Notes under the pieces: model-generated
What the model saw: only the letters and a program-made list of their open reading frames with translations
The model's database searches: none
Told to the model about the DNA's origin: nothing
Made by a program: the position numbers and the translations under genes
Part shown: positions 26,601 to 34,841 of the stretch, piece by piece
Position numbering within the stretch: the stretch's first letter is position 1
How the letters are laid out: each line of letters opens with the position of its first letter
Source of the DNA: a virus
Direction: 5' to 3' (one strand)
Length of the DNA: 55,309 nucleotides
IMG/VR virus record: IMGVR_UViG_3300030107_002626
Location: 1-55,309 of that record

Positions 26601-26971
26601 GCATACACTTCACCATATTCGGTGAACCGGCTAGTAAGAGCAATAGTCGGAAGATTGTGACGATCAAGGGGCGTCCCGCCGTCATAAAAAGTAAGAAGGC
26701 CCGTGAGTATGTCGCGTCTTTTGCGAAGCAGTGCCCTCAGTTCGCAGACGACCTGCTGTTTGAAGACGACGTTGAGGTTCGCGCAAAGATTTACTACGCA
26801 TCGAGGCGACCGGACCTAGATGAATCCGTTATTCTCGATTGCATGCAGGGATATGTGTACAAGAACGACAGACAGGTGAAAAGGAAAATTATTGAATGGG
26901 GACTGGATCGGGAGAACCCACGGGCAGAGATCGTGGTGCGCTTGCTGGAACCATCGGTGGACGAGTCCTGA
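26594..26971 (+). CDS. rusA: RusA-family Holliday junction resolvase
   Basis: 125 residues, the usual RusA length. Asp74, Asp76 (RRPDLDES) and Asp92 (KNDRQV) match in spacing the three catalytic aspartates of E. coli RusA. The N-terminal GEPASKSNSRK and C-terminal WGLDRENPRAEIVV also fit the family. It cleaves four-way junctions made during recombination or replication, before packaging. AAGGG lies 8 bases before the ATG. It is divergent from the recombination operon and shares its promoter region. Confidence 0.92.
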   Translation: MTSIHFTIFGEPASKSNSRKIVTIKGRPAVIKSKKAREYVASFAKQCPQFADDLLFEDDVEVRAKIYYASRRPDLDESVILDCMQGYVYKNDRQVKRKIIEWGLDRENPRAEIVVRLLEPSVDES

Positions 26972-27186
26972 AGCAGGCCCTGCTAGACGTGTGCAGTCAG
27001 AGCCAATCTGAGCGTCTTTCTGCGTTGATGTACTTCACGCAGTATGGTCATGAGGGTTTTTGCATCGACGCTGAGATCGATCCAGAGGAGCTGTTCGGCA
27101 AGGTGATGAATGCCTGCCGATGGAACGAAGGCGGGGAGAGGAAGAAGGCAATCAAAAAGATTTTAAAAGACTTAGAAGTCTACTAA
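26968..27186 (+). CDS. Small helical protein after RusA, start uncertain
   Basis: The open frame runs back to an ATG at 26896 inside rusA that lacks a ribosome site. The conserved-looking part begins KQALLDVCSQSQSERLSALM. I place the start at a CTG at 26968 because it forms a CTGA overlap with the RusA stop, matching the NTGA overlaps used elsewhere, with GGTGGACGAG upstream; this gives about 72 residues. It is helical with a Lys-rich C-terminus. Function unknown; the longer start cannot be excluded. Confidence 0.5.
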   Translation: MKQALLDVCSQSQSERLSALMYFTQYGHEGFCIDAEIDPEELFGKVMNACRWNEGGERKKAIKKILKDLEVY

Positions 27187-27275
27187 GACTTAGGAGTCTC
27201 TTAATATTAATAAATAAGAGATCACTAAGTTAAGGAGACTACTAAGTCTCATTGTAACCATAGGAGAAGTGTGCA
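27187..27275 (+). promoter_or_regulatory. Leader with repeated CTTAG/CTAAG elements before primase-helicase
   Basis: This 89-base gap is packed with ACTTAG/ACTAAG units. GAGACT-ACTA-AGTCTC (27235-27250) forms a 6-bp hairpin. A 16-mer TAAGGAGACTACTAAG at 27231-27246 recurs with two changes before the terminase gene (37508-37523), and TTAGGAGTCTC at 27190-27200 recurs as TTAAGGAGTCTC near 37438-37447. It is probably a shared control site for rightward transcription or translation. AGGAG at 27262 serves the downstream GTG start. Confidence 0.5.
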
Positions 27276-29069
27276 GTGCAAGATGTGCTAGACGATTTTT
27301 TGCAATCAATCACGCAGGAGGGGCGCTACATCTGCCCAGTCTGCACCCCGGGCAGGCAGAAGAAACACCAAACCGAGAGGACGCTGGCGGTGTCGTTCAC
27401 TCCAGATGGAGGCACCATCTTCAAGTGCCACCACTGTGACATAGGTGGTCGAGCGAGCGACAAGAAGCCGACAATCATTGAACAGCCGCGCAAGGTCACC
27501 GCTATCTCGGTTCCAAAGACATCGGATCTTGGGTTGATTGGCGAATACCTAACGTCGAGGGGGATTGATGAGTCGCGAGTTGAGGGCTACGAGATCGTCA
27601 CGGGCAAGAGATATTTCAATGGGCGCGGCGAGACACCAGCGGGGGAGGTTCCTGCCATAGGGTTCGTCTACGGGGACAGGGAAGCGGTCAAGTGGCGACC
27701 ACTGAACACCAGCGACAAGAGATTCACGCAGGATGGCGCGGCCAGAATCTTATGGAACATTGAGCATGCGCGGAGGTCTGAGCCAGAAACGCTCGTAATC
27801 ACAGAGGGGGAGGTCGACGCACTGTCTGTAGCGTCATCTATCATTGATGATCAAATAGTTGTAGTGTCTGTTCCGAACGGCGCTCCACAAAAGGTGTCGA
27901 ACAAGAGGCTTGATCCGTCTGAAGACGGTAAGTTCGCTTACATCTGGGACGCCAAGGATGTCATTAAAAAGGTAAAGAGAATTGTCCTTGCCGTTGATCG
28001 CGATGAGGCAGGGGAAGCCCTGAGAGAGGAGCTTGCCAGACGGATAGGTCGAGCCAAATGTTACTCGGTTGAGTACTTAGATGGGTGTAAGGATTCCAAT
28101 GATGTCTTGCAGAAGCATGGTGCTGAAGCAGTCGCGAGGATTATTGCGACGGCTACGCCAATGCCCTTGGAAGGCGTCTACTCTGCGGAGGATTACATGA
28201 GCGAAGTCGCACACCTTTACGACAACGGAGTGGTCGGCGGTCTGTCCACTGGGATTGCCCCGGTGGATGACCTGTTCACTATCGTCCCGGGTCAGCTATC
28301 AGTGGTCACTGGTGTCCCCGGTTCTGGAAAGTCTGAGTTCATTGACCAGATCATGGTGAACCTAGCCCGTCAGCATGACTGGAAGTTTGCCGTTGCTTCC
28401 TTTGAGAATCCTCCTCCACTTCACATCGCTAAGCTGGCTGAGAAAATTGTTGGCGCACCGTTTTTCGCTGGCTCATCGGGACGCATGAGCAGGGAGGACG
28501 CCGACAACGCGCTGGCCTATATACATAAGCACTGGATGTTCTTGGAACAACGAAGCGGCGAGTTGGTCACGATTGACTCGATACTCGACCGTGCCCAGCA
28601 AGCGGTCATGCGGATGGGTGTCAGGGGTCTGGTCATCGACCCATATAACTACATTGCCCAGCAAACAGCCGCTGACAACGAACACCAATCAATCAACGAA
28701 CTGTTAACCCGACTGGTGGCCTTCGCTCGGGCGAACGACGTTCACATCTGGTTCATCGCGCACCCATCGAAGATGCCGACTGATCAGGCTGGAACGACTG
28801 CAGTGCCAAAGGGCATGAACATCTCGGGCTCGGCAAGCTTTTTTGCCAAGGCGGACCTTGGTGTCACCGTCCACCAAAATAAAAACAGAGAGGTCGAGAT
28901 CCATTGCTGGAAGGTTCGCTTCAAGTGGGTTGGGTCGGTCGGCAAGTGCACTCTCGACTACGACGTTTTGTCCGGCAGGTACAGCGCCCACGTACACAAG
29001 CCATTGGTTGTGCCCACGAGTTTGGCACCAGTCAAGGCGCATCACGAAACGGATGACGATTGGCTGTAG
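27276..29069 (+). CDS. Bifunctional primase-helicase (T7 gp4-like)
   Basis: 597 residues, GTG start with AGGAG 9 bases upstream. Domains in order: zinc finger with Cys20, Cys23, Cys51 and Cys54; TOPRIM primase with TEGEVDAL at about 174 and AVDRDEAG at about 241; DnaB/gp4-type helicase with Walker A GVPGSGKS at 346-353, Walker B-like VRGLVIDPYNY and a HIWFIAHPSK sensor. It primes and unwinds at the fork. No phage DNA polymerase was found, so it probably works with the host polymerase. The C-terminus ends in acidic DDDWL, as in gp4-like proteins. Confidence 0.93.
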   Translation: MQDVLDDFLQSITQEGRYICPVCTPGRQKKHQTERTLAVSFTPDGGTIFKCHHCDIGGRASDKKPTIIEQPRKVTAISVPKTSDLGLIGEYLTSRGIDESRVEGYEIVTGKRYFNGRGETPAGEVPAIGFVYGDREAVKWRPLNTSDKRFTQDGAARILWNIEHARRSEPETLVITEGEVDALSVASSIIDDQIVVVSVPNGAPQKVSNKRLDPSEDGKFAYIWDAKDVIKKVKRIVLAVDRDEAGEALREELARRIGRAKCYSVEYLDGCKDSNDVLQKHGAEAVARIIATATPMPLEGVYSAEDYMSEVAHLYDNGVVGGLSTGIAPVDDLFTIVPGQLSVVTGVPGSGKSEFIDQIMVNLARQHDWKFAVASFENPPPLHIAKLAEKIVGAPFFAGSSGRMSREDADNALAYIHKHWMFLEQRSGELVTIDSILDRAQQAVMRMGVRGLVIDPYNYIAQQTAADNEHQSINELLTRLVAFARANDVHIWFIAHPSKMPTDQAGTTAVPKGMNISGSASFFAKADLGVTVHQNKNREVEIHCWKVRFKWVGSVGKCTLDYDVLSGRYSAHVHKPLVVPTSLAPVKAHHETDDDWL

Positions 29070-29190
29070 CCACTAGATGTAGTGGGTCAAGGGGGCAGAG
29101 GGGCACTAGATGTAGCCCCCTACCCCCATCTATAAGTGCTCTAAGTGCCCTAAGTTGGGCACTGGAATTTAACCCCCCCTAGTTTTTTTC
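29070..29190 (+). terminator. Three hairpins and T-run after primase-helicase
   Basis: CCACTA-GATG-TAGTGG (29070-29085), GGGGC...GCCCC (29100-29119) and GTGCCC-TAAGTT-GGGCAC (29145-29162) follow each other, then seven T at 29183-29189. The first two share CACTAGATGTAG. The T-run is 20 bases from the last stem, so this is not a textbook intrinsic terminator, but it probably ends or attenuates the rightward transcript. Confidence 0.45.
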
Positions 29191-29594
29191 CATCCCATAA
29201 GTAAGTGACCACTAACCATGCTACCTATGGGGTGTCCCATATCTAAAGGGCTGGCGAGAGAAAAAGGGGGTGTGATAGAAAAGGGCAGAAAAATTTTGGA
29301 GTTGGTCCCGCCAACGACGCGGACGGGTGCGCGTGACCAAGAGCTTGGCTCTTGTGTCGAGGCAGGAATTAGGAGAGGTGGCCCCTGCCTCGCAGGGATG
29401 CGCGGGGTGGAGGCAGGGGCCGGAAGGCGAGGGTGTGCAGTCCCTCGTGAAAGGGATTCTGCACAAAGGGAAAGGGTGGTGCAAGTGCCGCAGTGCCCTG
29501 CTCTCGTTCAAACCCAATGGAGCTTGGGTGCCAACCAAAGAGCAAGGCTTAACCGGGACGCGGCCTACCGTCTAGGAGGGTTGGCTTTTTTAGT
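29191..29594. other. Poorly coding stretch between convergent units
   Basis: About 400 bases between the end of the primase-helicase unit and the leftward operon's last gene. An open frame from GTG 29327 to TAG 29575 (+, 82 codons) is GC-rich at third positions and contains KGKGWCKCRSALLSFKPNG, but has no clear ribosome site; I rate it at about 0.3 as a gene. An overlapping frame from 29218 looks like shadow. No RNA gene was recognised. Confidence 0.4.
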
Positions 29595-29762
29595 CTAACA
29601 CTGTGGTGATCGAGACTCGTAGTCTGGCCAGTGCCCGGAGCAAACCATGTCCCGATACTGATCAGCGACTGCGACTTCAGCCTCATGGTCCAAAGTGCTG
29701 GCGATCAGGATGAGGATTACTAGTAGCCCCAGACCGATCCGTCTTAACCATTGAGCGTTCAA
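29595..29762 (-). CDS. Small single-pass membrane protein
   Basis: 55 residues from a TTG at 29762 that overlaps the upstream TGA (TTGA), with GAGGGAG 7 bases before it. Residues about 8-23 are a hydrophobic helix (LRRIGLGLLVILILIAS). The C-terminal part, DQYRDMVCSG followed by WPDYES, matches a recurring pattern of tiny phage membrane proteins with a conserved YxDMV...WPDY tail. Function unknown. It is the last gene of the ribozyme-bearing operon. Confidence 0.65.
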   Translation of the reverse strand: MNAQWLRRIGLGLLVILILIASTLDHEAEVAVADQYRDMVCSGHWPDYESRSPQC

Positions 29763-29977
29763 TGTAATTCTCCCTCTGCGTTGCCGTCCACCTCATCGAG
29801 GAAGTCGGCGTACTTTGATGCAGCCTCCACACAGAGAAATGAAGCCCGGCCAATGTTGTCGACTTGGTTGGCCGCGAGGAATGCCACGAGCACGAACACG
29901 ATCTCCTCGTCTTCGGCATTTTTCGGCATGATCTTTTGAATTTTTCTGAACCATTTTTCGTTGAGCAATGTTTTCAT
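29759..29977 (-). CDS. Small acidic protein, unknown function
   Basis: 72 residues, starting two bases before the upstream TAA, with AAGGATC upstream as ribosome site. A basic N-terminus (about 1-22) is followed by a hydrophobic helical core and an acidic tail (LDEVDGNAEGELH). Coupled by overlap to both neighbours. No family recognised. Confidence 0.65.
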   Translation of the reverse strand: MKTLLNEKWFRKIQKIMPKNAEDEEIVFVLVAFLAANQVDNIGRASFLCVEAASKYADFLDEVDGNAEGELH

Positions 29978-29978
29978 T

Positions 29979-31022
29979 TTATTGATCCTTATTGTCCCGT
30001 AGGACGAGGTCGGTTTTTAGGATGCCAATTTCGGCGTTACCGGGTGCACAATCCTGCACCCATGTGCGGGTCTTGCCTTTGTTGGGGCCTGACTTGAGTG
30101 GCTTTGCGAAGTGTCGCCAATGCCCTGCTCGGAAGTGCTTACGCACCGTGCCGGGTGCCCGGGCAGTTGATTCGCCGCGAGGATCAGGCTCCGGGCTAAG
30201 GTCGCGCTCGATCACAACGTGTTCAAACTTTGGATACTTGTGCCCGTGAACAGGCTTAATCTTCCGCTCGGATGAGGGCTTCAGTCCCCGGTAGGTGGTG
30301 GTCTTCGCCGTGCGGCTGTTAATCATCTCCCACCAACTGAGAAACATATCCACGAGACTAGGGAGCAATTTTCCTGCGTCATCTAAGGGATTGCCTAGCC
30401 ACGCTGAAATGTAGGTCGGCTCGATGTCATCTGTGATTTTGAAGTGCACCTCGACTGGTAGCGGCCAAATGTCTGGCGACTGATACACGTAGTAGTTGAC
30501 GGAGATGAATTGCTCATCGGGCTCGACGCTCAGTTCTGGATAGCCTTCTTCGACAGTCCGATACTCCGCGAACATCAAGACCGTGGTTTCGCCATTCTCG
30601 CTGTGGAGGGTGGTGCTGATCGTGACCCACGGAAATGGCAAGCGCAGCGGCGTGGTTGGGATCGTGCTTGGGTCTCTATCCCAGCAATGATCTTTCGACA
30701 GGCTTGGAGTTGTGTACTTCATCCCGCTTCGGACGGCGCAGGCAACAGCGTCTTCAGTCTGAAAGCTCATCCACTTGATTGCCTCAGATTCGGCATGGCC
30801 TCTGTCTCGATGTGAAACAAACTTCATGTGAACCCAATAGTCTGTGATGCTTTTAAGCATCCGGCCAAAGGGCGTTGCGTCATCCACAATGATTGTTTCG
30901 ATGTCGCCATCGCTGGCAGTGATGGCCTTGATCTCAAACTCTGCCATCTTCGCGATCTGGTCATGCAGTCTCATCAGCGAATGGAACTCTCGCCCCAGAC
31001 CGACATCTTTTTTCCTGCTCAT
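29979..31022 (-). CDS. Protein of unknown function with basic C-terminal domain
   Basis: 347 residues, ATG preceded by AGGAGG at good spacing. The N-terminal 270 residues are mixed alpha/beta with no recognised family. The C-terminal 60 residues (HFRAGHWRHF, GPNKGKTRTWV, CAPGNAEIG) resemble a small basic domain that recurs at the C-terminus of unrelated phage proteins. It is the first gene after the last hammerhead (31048-31109), so its message would start near base 31052. Confidence 0.75.
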   Translation of the reverse strand: MSRKKDVGLGREFHSLMRLHDQIAKMAEFEIKAITASDGDIETIIVDDATPFGRMLKSITDYWVHMKFVSHRDRGHAESEAIKWMSFQTEDAVACAVRSGMKYTTPSLSKDHCWDRDPSTIPTTPLRLPFPWVTISTTLHSENGETTVLMFAEYRTVEEGYPELSVEPDEQFISVNYYVYQSPDIWPLPVEVHFKITDDIEPTYISAWLGNPLDDAGKLLPSLVDMFLSWWEMINSRTAKTTTYRGLKPSSERKIKPVHGHKYPKFEHVVIERDLSPEPDPRGESTARAPGTVRKHFRAGHWRHFAKPLKSGPNKGKTRTWVQDCAPGNAEIGILKTDLVLRDNKDQ

Positions 31023-31047
31023 TTTGAACCTCCTAGTTGGTTGGATT

Positions 31048-31109
31048 CCACGGAACCCACCGTAGCGGTGGGTTTTCGCCCGGTTTCCCTCCGGGTCTCG
31101 TCAGCGTGG
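31048..31109 (-). ncRNA. Type I hammerhead ribozyme A (47-aa gene / 347-aa gene junction)
   Basis: Minus strand: stem I CCACG/CGUGG, core CUGACGA, stem II G-[A bulge]-CCCGG/CCGGG-C, then GAA, stem III with A15.1-U16.1 and eight more pairs (ACCCACCG/CGGUGGGU), H17 = C. Predicted cleavage lies between bases 31053 and 31052. The ribozyme starts one base after the stop codon at 31111-31113, and the cut falls 30 bases before the next ATG. All invariant core bases are present. Confidence 0.9.
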
Positions 31110-31110
31110 T

Positions 31111-31254
31111 TCATGCTTCGATGATTTGAAAATCAAAGATCTCCCGAATCTTTTGAACTGCCTCCAAGCACTCGCTGTAGCTGCCTTGAATGTCTGACTC
31201 AAACCATTCTGAGTGCAAGTAGTCCCGCTCGCGAAGGTTAACGACGTAATACAT
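31111..31254 (-). CDS. 47-residue protein, unknown function
   Basis: 47 residues, ATG at 31254, TGA at 31111-31113, with GGAG 8 bases upstream of the start. Acidic and aromatic, largely helical (SECLEAVQKIREIFDFQII). It sits between a G7/C7 hairpin and hammerhead A, so it would lie on its own RNA segment if both elements act. No family recognised, but the start, ribosome site and junction structure support a real gene. Confidence 0.7.
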   Translation of the reverse strand: MYYVVNLRERDYLHSEWFESDIQGSYSECLEAVQKIREIFDFQIIEA

Positions 31255-31274
31255 ATTTGATGCTCCATATTTAT

Positions 31275-31291
31275 GGGGGGGTTGCCCCCCC
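31275..31291 (-). promoter_or_regulatory. Seven-pair G/C hairpin between VWA gene and 47-aa gene
   Basis: On the minus strand seven G, a CAA loop and seven C form a very stable hairpin 45 bases after the VWA stop and 14 bases before the next Shine-Dalgarno. There is no U-tract, so it is not a normal terminator. It takes the place of a hammerhead at this junction and may protect or block the RNA 3' end. Confidence 0.6.
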
Positions 31292-31335
31292 AGTAAGTGA
31301 TAGAAAAGTTTTCTGCAAGGCTTTGGGAAAATCTA

Positions 31336-32745
31336 TCAGTCGACGTGAATGATCTCCCCGAACTGCTCGCACCCGTAAAAATACGGATCGCTGAGATTGG
31401 TAACCCAAAACACAGGATAATCCGGTGTCTCAAAGTCCCTTCCTCCTGCGGGATCATTGGGGCCGACCCAACCCTCGCCGTCTGTAAAGTAGATCAGCGC
31501 ATGCAGGTCGATCTCTTCCGCATCAACCCAGTTGAACACTGGGGTGAAGGACGTGCCGCCGCCACCGTAGAACGCAATCTCGACATCCTCGCCGCGCTCG
31601 TACTCTTGAGTGTGCTGCACCGAGTCGTCGCAATAGACAACATGCGTTTTAATCGGATCGATCTCCGCAACAATGTCGTTGATGTGAGAAGCGTAGACGG
31701 CTAACTCATCATCGGTGAGTGACATAGATGTATCCACGGCAACGACCAGCACGCCGTTAGGCTCCTGCTGAGAGTCCGGCAGGATCAGACCCTGATGAAT
31801 CAGGCGTCGATCTGGCGTCGAGTAGCATTCCTCGCCGGGCACGGTATCGTGCAAGGCACCGGCCAGAATCTCATGCCAAGGCTGCGGGTCACGGCGTTGT
31901 GCGTCGAGAACGTTGCGTAACCATCCTCCGCTGCCATGACCCTGATGCTTGTCATGTTGGCGCTGGACCTGTGCTGCCTGTTGATTGAGCGAATCAATCT
32001 CGACCTGCTCGATGATCTGCTCGTCCTCGCTGAGCGCATTGCCGTCATCGTTGACTCCGTCGAGGACTTCACCCCAACCACCTGAGCCGCTCGGCGTATC
32101 ACCGGAACCATTGTTCGGCTCGCCATCGGGATCGCCTGAACCGTCGACTGGATACCCTCCGGGATACCCTCCGGGGCCACGGGGCTTGCCCTCGCCATCA
32201 TCGTTACCCGATTGGCCGTCAGACGGATCGCCTTCAGACTGCTCGGAATCAGCGCCAGACTGCTCGGTCTCGACGGGGTGATGGGCCTGCTCATTACCCG
32301 GTTGGTTGCCGGGCTGATCGCCGGGCTGGTTACCGGGCTCATCTTCCGCAGCCTTTTGATTGGCCGCGAAGTGACGCTCGGCGGACCAGTTATCCTGCCC
32401 GGGCTCAGGGTACACGCCATCTGCAGGCAGCACGAATCCGGCCTTGCGTAAGAGACCATTGATCGCCTGATCGCAAGCGATGTTCCACGCCTTTTGGTCT
32501 CGGGTGCCACGGCGCAGGTGGTGCCCGTTGTTGACGTGCATGCATTCATGAGCCAGCACGCCAGCAGTCTCGGCAACGCTCAGGGTCTCGACCCATGCCG
32601 GATTGAAAAACAACGACTTGCCGTCAGTCGCCATAGTCTGGGTGACCGTCTCATCAGCCCGGAACGCGAACCGATGCAGTCGGACTGCGAAGTAGGGATG
32701 GTCAGTGACCATGCGCTTTTTGGCTTTGGCGATTTTGTTATCCAT
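31336..32745 (-). CDS. VWA-domain protein with metallopeptidase-like domain (DUF2201-type)
   Basis: 469 residues, AGGAG upstream of the ATG. N-terminal domain: HECMH at 66-70 within VLAHECMHVNNGHH, a zinc HExxH motif preceded by a MATDGKSLFFNP strand. A Gly/Pro/Asp/Asn-rich acidic linker at about 130-240 follows. The C-terminal VWA-like domain has the metal-binding DTSMS near residue 336 and GGGTSFTPVF. Such proteins pair with MoxR-type AAA+ ATPases, which here lies two genes upstream. Together they may remodel or insert metal into a target; the target in phage infection is unknown. Confidence 0.87.
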   Translation of the reverse strand: MDNKIAKAKKRMVTDHPYFAVRLHRFAFRADETVTQTMATDGKSLFFNPAWVETLSVAETAGVLAHECMHVNNGHHLRRGTRDQKAWNIACDQAINGLLRKAGFVLPADGVYPEPGQDNWSAERHFAANQKAAEDEPGNQPGDQPGNQPGNEQAHHPVETEQSGADSEQSEGDPSDGQSGNDDGEGKPRGPGGYPGGYPVDGSGDPDGEPNNGSGDTPSGSGGWGEVLDGVNDDGNALSEDEQIIEQVEIDSLNQQAAQVQRQHDKHQGHGSGGWLRNVLDAQRRDPQPWHEILAGALHDTVPGEECYSTPDRRLIHQGLILPDSQQEPNGVLVVAVDTSMSLTDDELAVYASHINDIVAEIDPIKTHVVYCDDSVQHTQEYERGEDVEIAFYGGGGTSFTPVFNWVDAEEIDLHALIYFTDGEGWVGPNDPAGGRDFETPDYPVFWVTNLSDPYFYGCEQFGEIIHVD

Positions 32746-32769
32746 TTGATGTCTCCTAGTTGTTGGATT

Positions 32770-32831
32770 CCGCAGAGGCCCACCTCCCGGGGCCTTTCAC
32801 GCTGGGGTCCACCCAGCACTCATCAGTGCGG
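32770..32831 (-). ncRNA. Type I hammerhead ribozyme B (291-aa gene / VWA gene junction)
   Basis: Minus strand: stem I CCGCA/UGCGG, core CUGAUGA, stem II GUGCUGGG/CCCAGCGU, GAA, stem III AGGCCC/GGGCCU, H17 = C. Predicted cut between 32775 and 32774. It begins directly after the upstream TAA (32832-32834). The pair next to the core (10.1-11.1) is G-U instead of G-C, so this copy may be the slowest. Stem I is compensated relative to copies C and D. Confidence 0.87.
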
Positions 32832-33707
32832 TTAGTCGAAGAAACCCGAAAGCTTGCTCACGATCTCCTTGGCCGTGTCAGCGGCCTGCTGGCGCTTGCC
32901 CTCGTCTTCGCGCAGCACCTGCGGGTCCAGATCGCGAAGCTTAAGAAACAGGTCGTTCGACACTGCAGTCAACGCCGGGTCACCCGTCAGGTTGAGGCCG
33001 GGCAGTGCTTCAGCGAGCCGCTCGATTGCCTCGACCGTACTGTCAGCGAACTTGCTCGCACGCTTAGCGCCGTCAGCCTTCGTGCCGTGCCGTTCCATGC
33101 CCTCGATGAACGTGGTCAGCACCTCCGCAACACGCTCACTGACGACCTTGGCCCCGGCTTCGACCTTGGCTGCAACATCCCGCTCGACCTGCTGCCGGAT
33201 CGCGTTCACGCGCTGCTGCGGCAGGTTTACGCGAATGTCATCGCCAGAGGGCAGCGGCATCAACTTATAGCTGATGCTGTAGCGGTTGACGATCTCGGTA
33301 ACGGACGGGTAGTCGTTCTCATCGAAGGCGGCACCCAATCGAATCCTGTCCGCTTCGATGACGGCAGGCCATGTGTCCTGCAGTTCAGACTTCAGTTCCT
33401 CAAGACGGTCAGCTTTTTTCCGCAGAGCAGCCTCAAAACGGTCGAGATTGTCGACGGTGATGAGGTGAACGCCGTCATCCCAAGGCACGGTCCAAAGTCG
33501 CAAAACCGTGTTCCCAACTTGTCCGATGATCTTGTTCAACTCTTTAACCACGGCCTGTTTCGCTAGGCGTTTGGTGACGCGCAGATAACCATCTGCCGCA
33601 GACTTGTCGAAGGTCACCTGATCAGTGATCTCACGGTCGGTGATGCTGTTGTTCCATTTGGTGCAGCGCACCTTGACGAGCATCGCGTTGGTTTGAATCT
33701 TATCCAT
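32832..33707 (-). CDS. MoxR/VWA-module middle protein, unknown function
   Basis: 291 residues from the ATG at 33707, which follows the MoxR stop by 11 bases with TAGGAG between. A longer frame to 33770 runs into the MoxR gene and lacks a ribosome site. The protein has alpha/beta character at the N-terminus (LVKVRCTKWNNSITDREI), a coiled-coil-like segment (about 115-140) and a helical C-terminus. It lies between the ATPase and VWA genes, so it may be the partner or adaptor of that pair. Confidence 0.8.
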   Translation of the reverse strand: MDKIQTNAMLVKVRCTKWNNSITDREITDQVTFDKSAADGYLRVTKRLAKQAVVKELNKIIGQVGNTVLRLWTVPWDDGVHLITVDNLDRFEAALRKKADRLEELKSELQDTWPAVIEADRIRLGAAFDENDYPSVTEIVNRYSISYKLMPLPSGDDIRVNLPQQRVNAIRQQVERDVAAKVEAGAKVVSERVAEVLTTFIEGMERHGTKADGAKRASKFADSTVEAIERLAEALPGLNLTGDPALTAVSNDLFLKLRDLDPQVLREDEGKRQQAADTAKEIVSKLSGFFD

Positions 33708-33718
33708 TGTTGTTTCTC

Positions 33719-34816
33719 CTAGATTGTTAAATGTTGAGTGTCGAGTTTGAACTGCACGAAGGACTCGCACGCCTTCAGGTCGCTGTCACGATTGCCTGCG
33801 ATCATGAAGAACACTGACAGCAGTTCCTCGTTGATCCGCTTCAGGTAGCTGGCTGCGTTGTCGATGTTTCCGATGTCGCAACGCTGCGCGAGGATCATGG
33901 TGATGGCGTAATGCGTCGCCAGTTCCCGCTCACCCGGCACGTCAACGCTGTCGGGGTCTGAGAGGATCAGCCCAGCGTCCGGGAGTGCCCTGACGATGCT
34001 CAGGAACCCGGCGAACTCACTGCCAGCACCAACGCCCACTGCACCGTTGATCGCGATCTGCTCAAGCAATCGAGGCAGACCGGATCGAAGGATCTCGCTC
34101 ACTGCCTCCCAAGTCCTAGGCGTTGCCGCCGTGACGTGACCCTTTGGTATGCCGCCGTCCGGGTATTCGTGGAGCATGCCTGCCTGATCAACCTCGCCGT
34201 TGCCGTCGAGGACAGGACGGCCACGCGCTGCTAGGAAGGCGATGACTTCAGGTGCCCAACCTGCAGATGTGGCGTACTCGATGAACGGCGTGAGCGCCGG
34301 AACGATGTTCAGGTGCGTGCCAAAGCGCGTCAGCAGGGCCGCATCCTGTCGTCCGTGTACACCTGCCCCATCGCATGGGCGATTGCTCGCGACGATCACT
34401 CGCCACCCGGGAGGCAGGATGTAGTCACCGAGGCAACCATCATTGACCAGTTGGTAGCACGCCGCTTGCGACTGCTGAGCGCCGAGCAGCATCTCATCCA
34501 TGAGGAGCAGACCAAACTCACCGTCACGCTCGACGCGAGGTAGCCACCCCGGTAGCTTGAACTCGGTGAAATCGCCGACGATGTCGGGAATGCCGCGAGT
34601 GTCTACTGCTTGGAGTTGAGACAAACGGGCATCGATCAGGCCCCACTGCTGCCCGGTCTGCTCGCTCAGGCTCGCAACCACGGACCGAACGATGCTGGAC
34701 TTGCCGACCCCAAACGGGCCCCACAGGAACACGGGGCGTATGTCGCGAGGCACAAGTGCCTCGATGATTGTCGCGGCCTGTTCAAGGGTCGCGTCAGGAA
34801 TGTTTGAAAATGACAT
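33719..34816 (-). CDS. MoxR-type AAA+ ATPase
   Basis: 365 residues from the ATG at 34816 (AGGAGAG upstream); the upstream open extension covers the ribozyme and is not coding. Walker A GPFGVGKS at 33-40, Walker B LLLMDE at 103-108, sensor region VIVASNRPCDGAG near 140. MoxR ATPases are chaperone-like and act with VWA proteins, as here. The C-terminal half is helical. The gene follows hammerhead C and is the only member of the module joined to its downstream gene without a ribozyme, so MoxR and the 291-residue protein may need to be made together. Confidence 0.9.
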   Translation of the reverse strand: MSFSNIPDATLEQAATIIEALVPRDIRPVFLWGPFGVGKSSIVRSVVASLSEQTGQQWGLIDARLSQLQAVDTRGIPDIVGDFTEFKLPGWLPRVERDGEFGLLLMDEMLLGAQQSQAACYQLVNDGCLGDYILPPGWRVIVASNRPCDGAGVHGRQDAALLTRFGTHLNIVPALTPFIEYATSAGWAPEVIAFLAARGRPVLDGNGEVDQAGMLHEYPDGGIPKGHVTAATPRTWEAVSEILRSGLPRLLEQIAINGAVGVGAGSEFAGFLSIVRALPDAGLILSDPDSVDVPGERELATHYAITMILAQRCDIGNIDNAASYLKRINEELLSVFFMIAGNRDSDLKACESFVQFKLDTQHLTI

Positions 34817-34841
34817 ATGAATCTCTCCTAGTTTTTGGATT

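Noticed and set aside
29577-29596. T-run near 29585 as terminator between convergent units
   Set aside because: No adjacent stable inverted repeat was found; only the hairpins at 29070-29162 are supported.
29218-29598. 126-codon + strand frame between convergent units
   Set aside because: Gly/Arg-rich shadow-like translation with no ribosome site; the 29327-29575 frame is the better of two weak candidates.
31297-33566. Several long + strand frames opposite the VWA, 291-aa and MoxR genes (for example 32760-33566)
   Set aside because: They mirror GC-rich codons of the real minus-strand genes and cover ribozyme B; no domains or ribosome sites.
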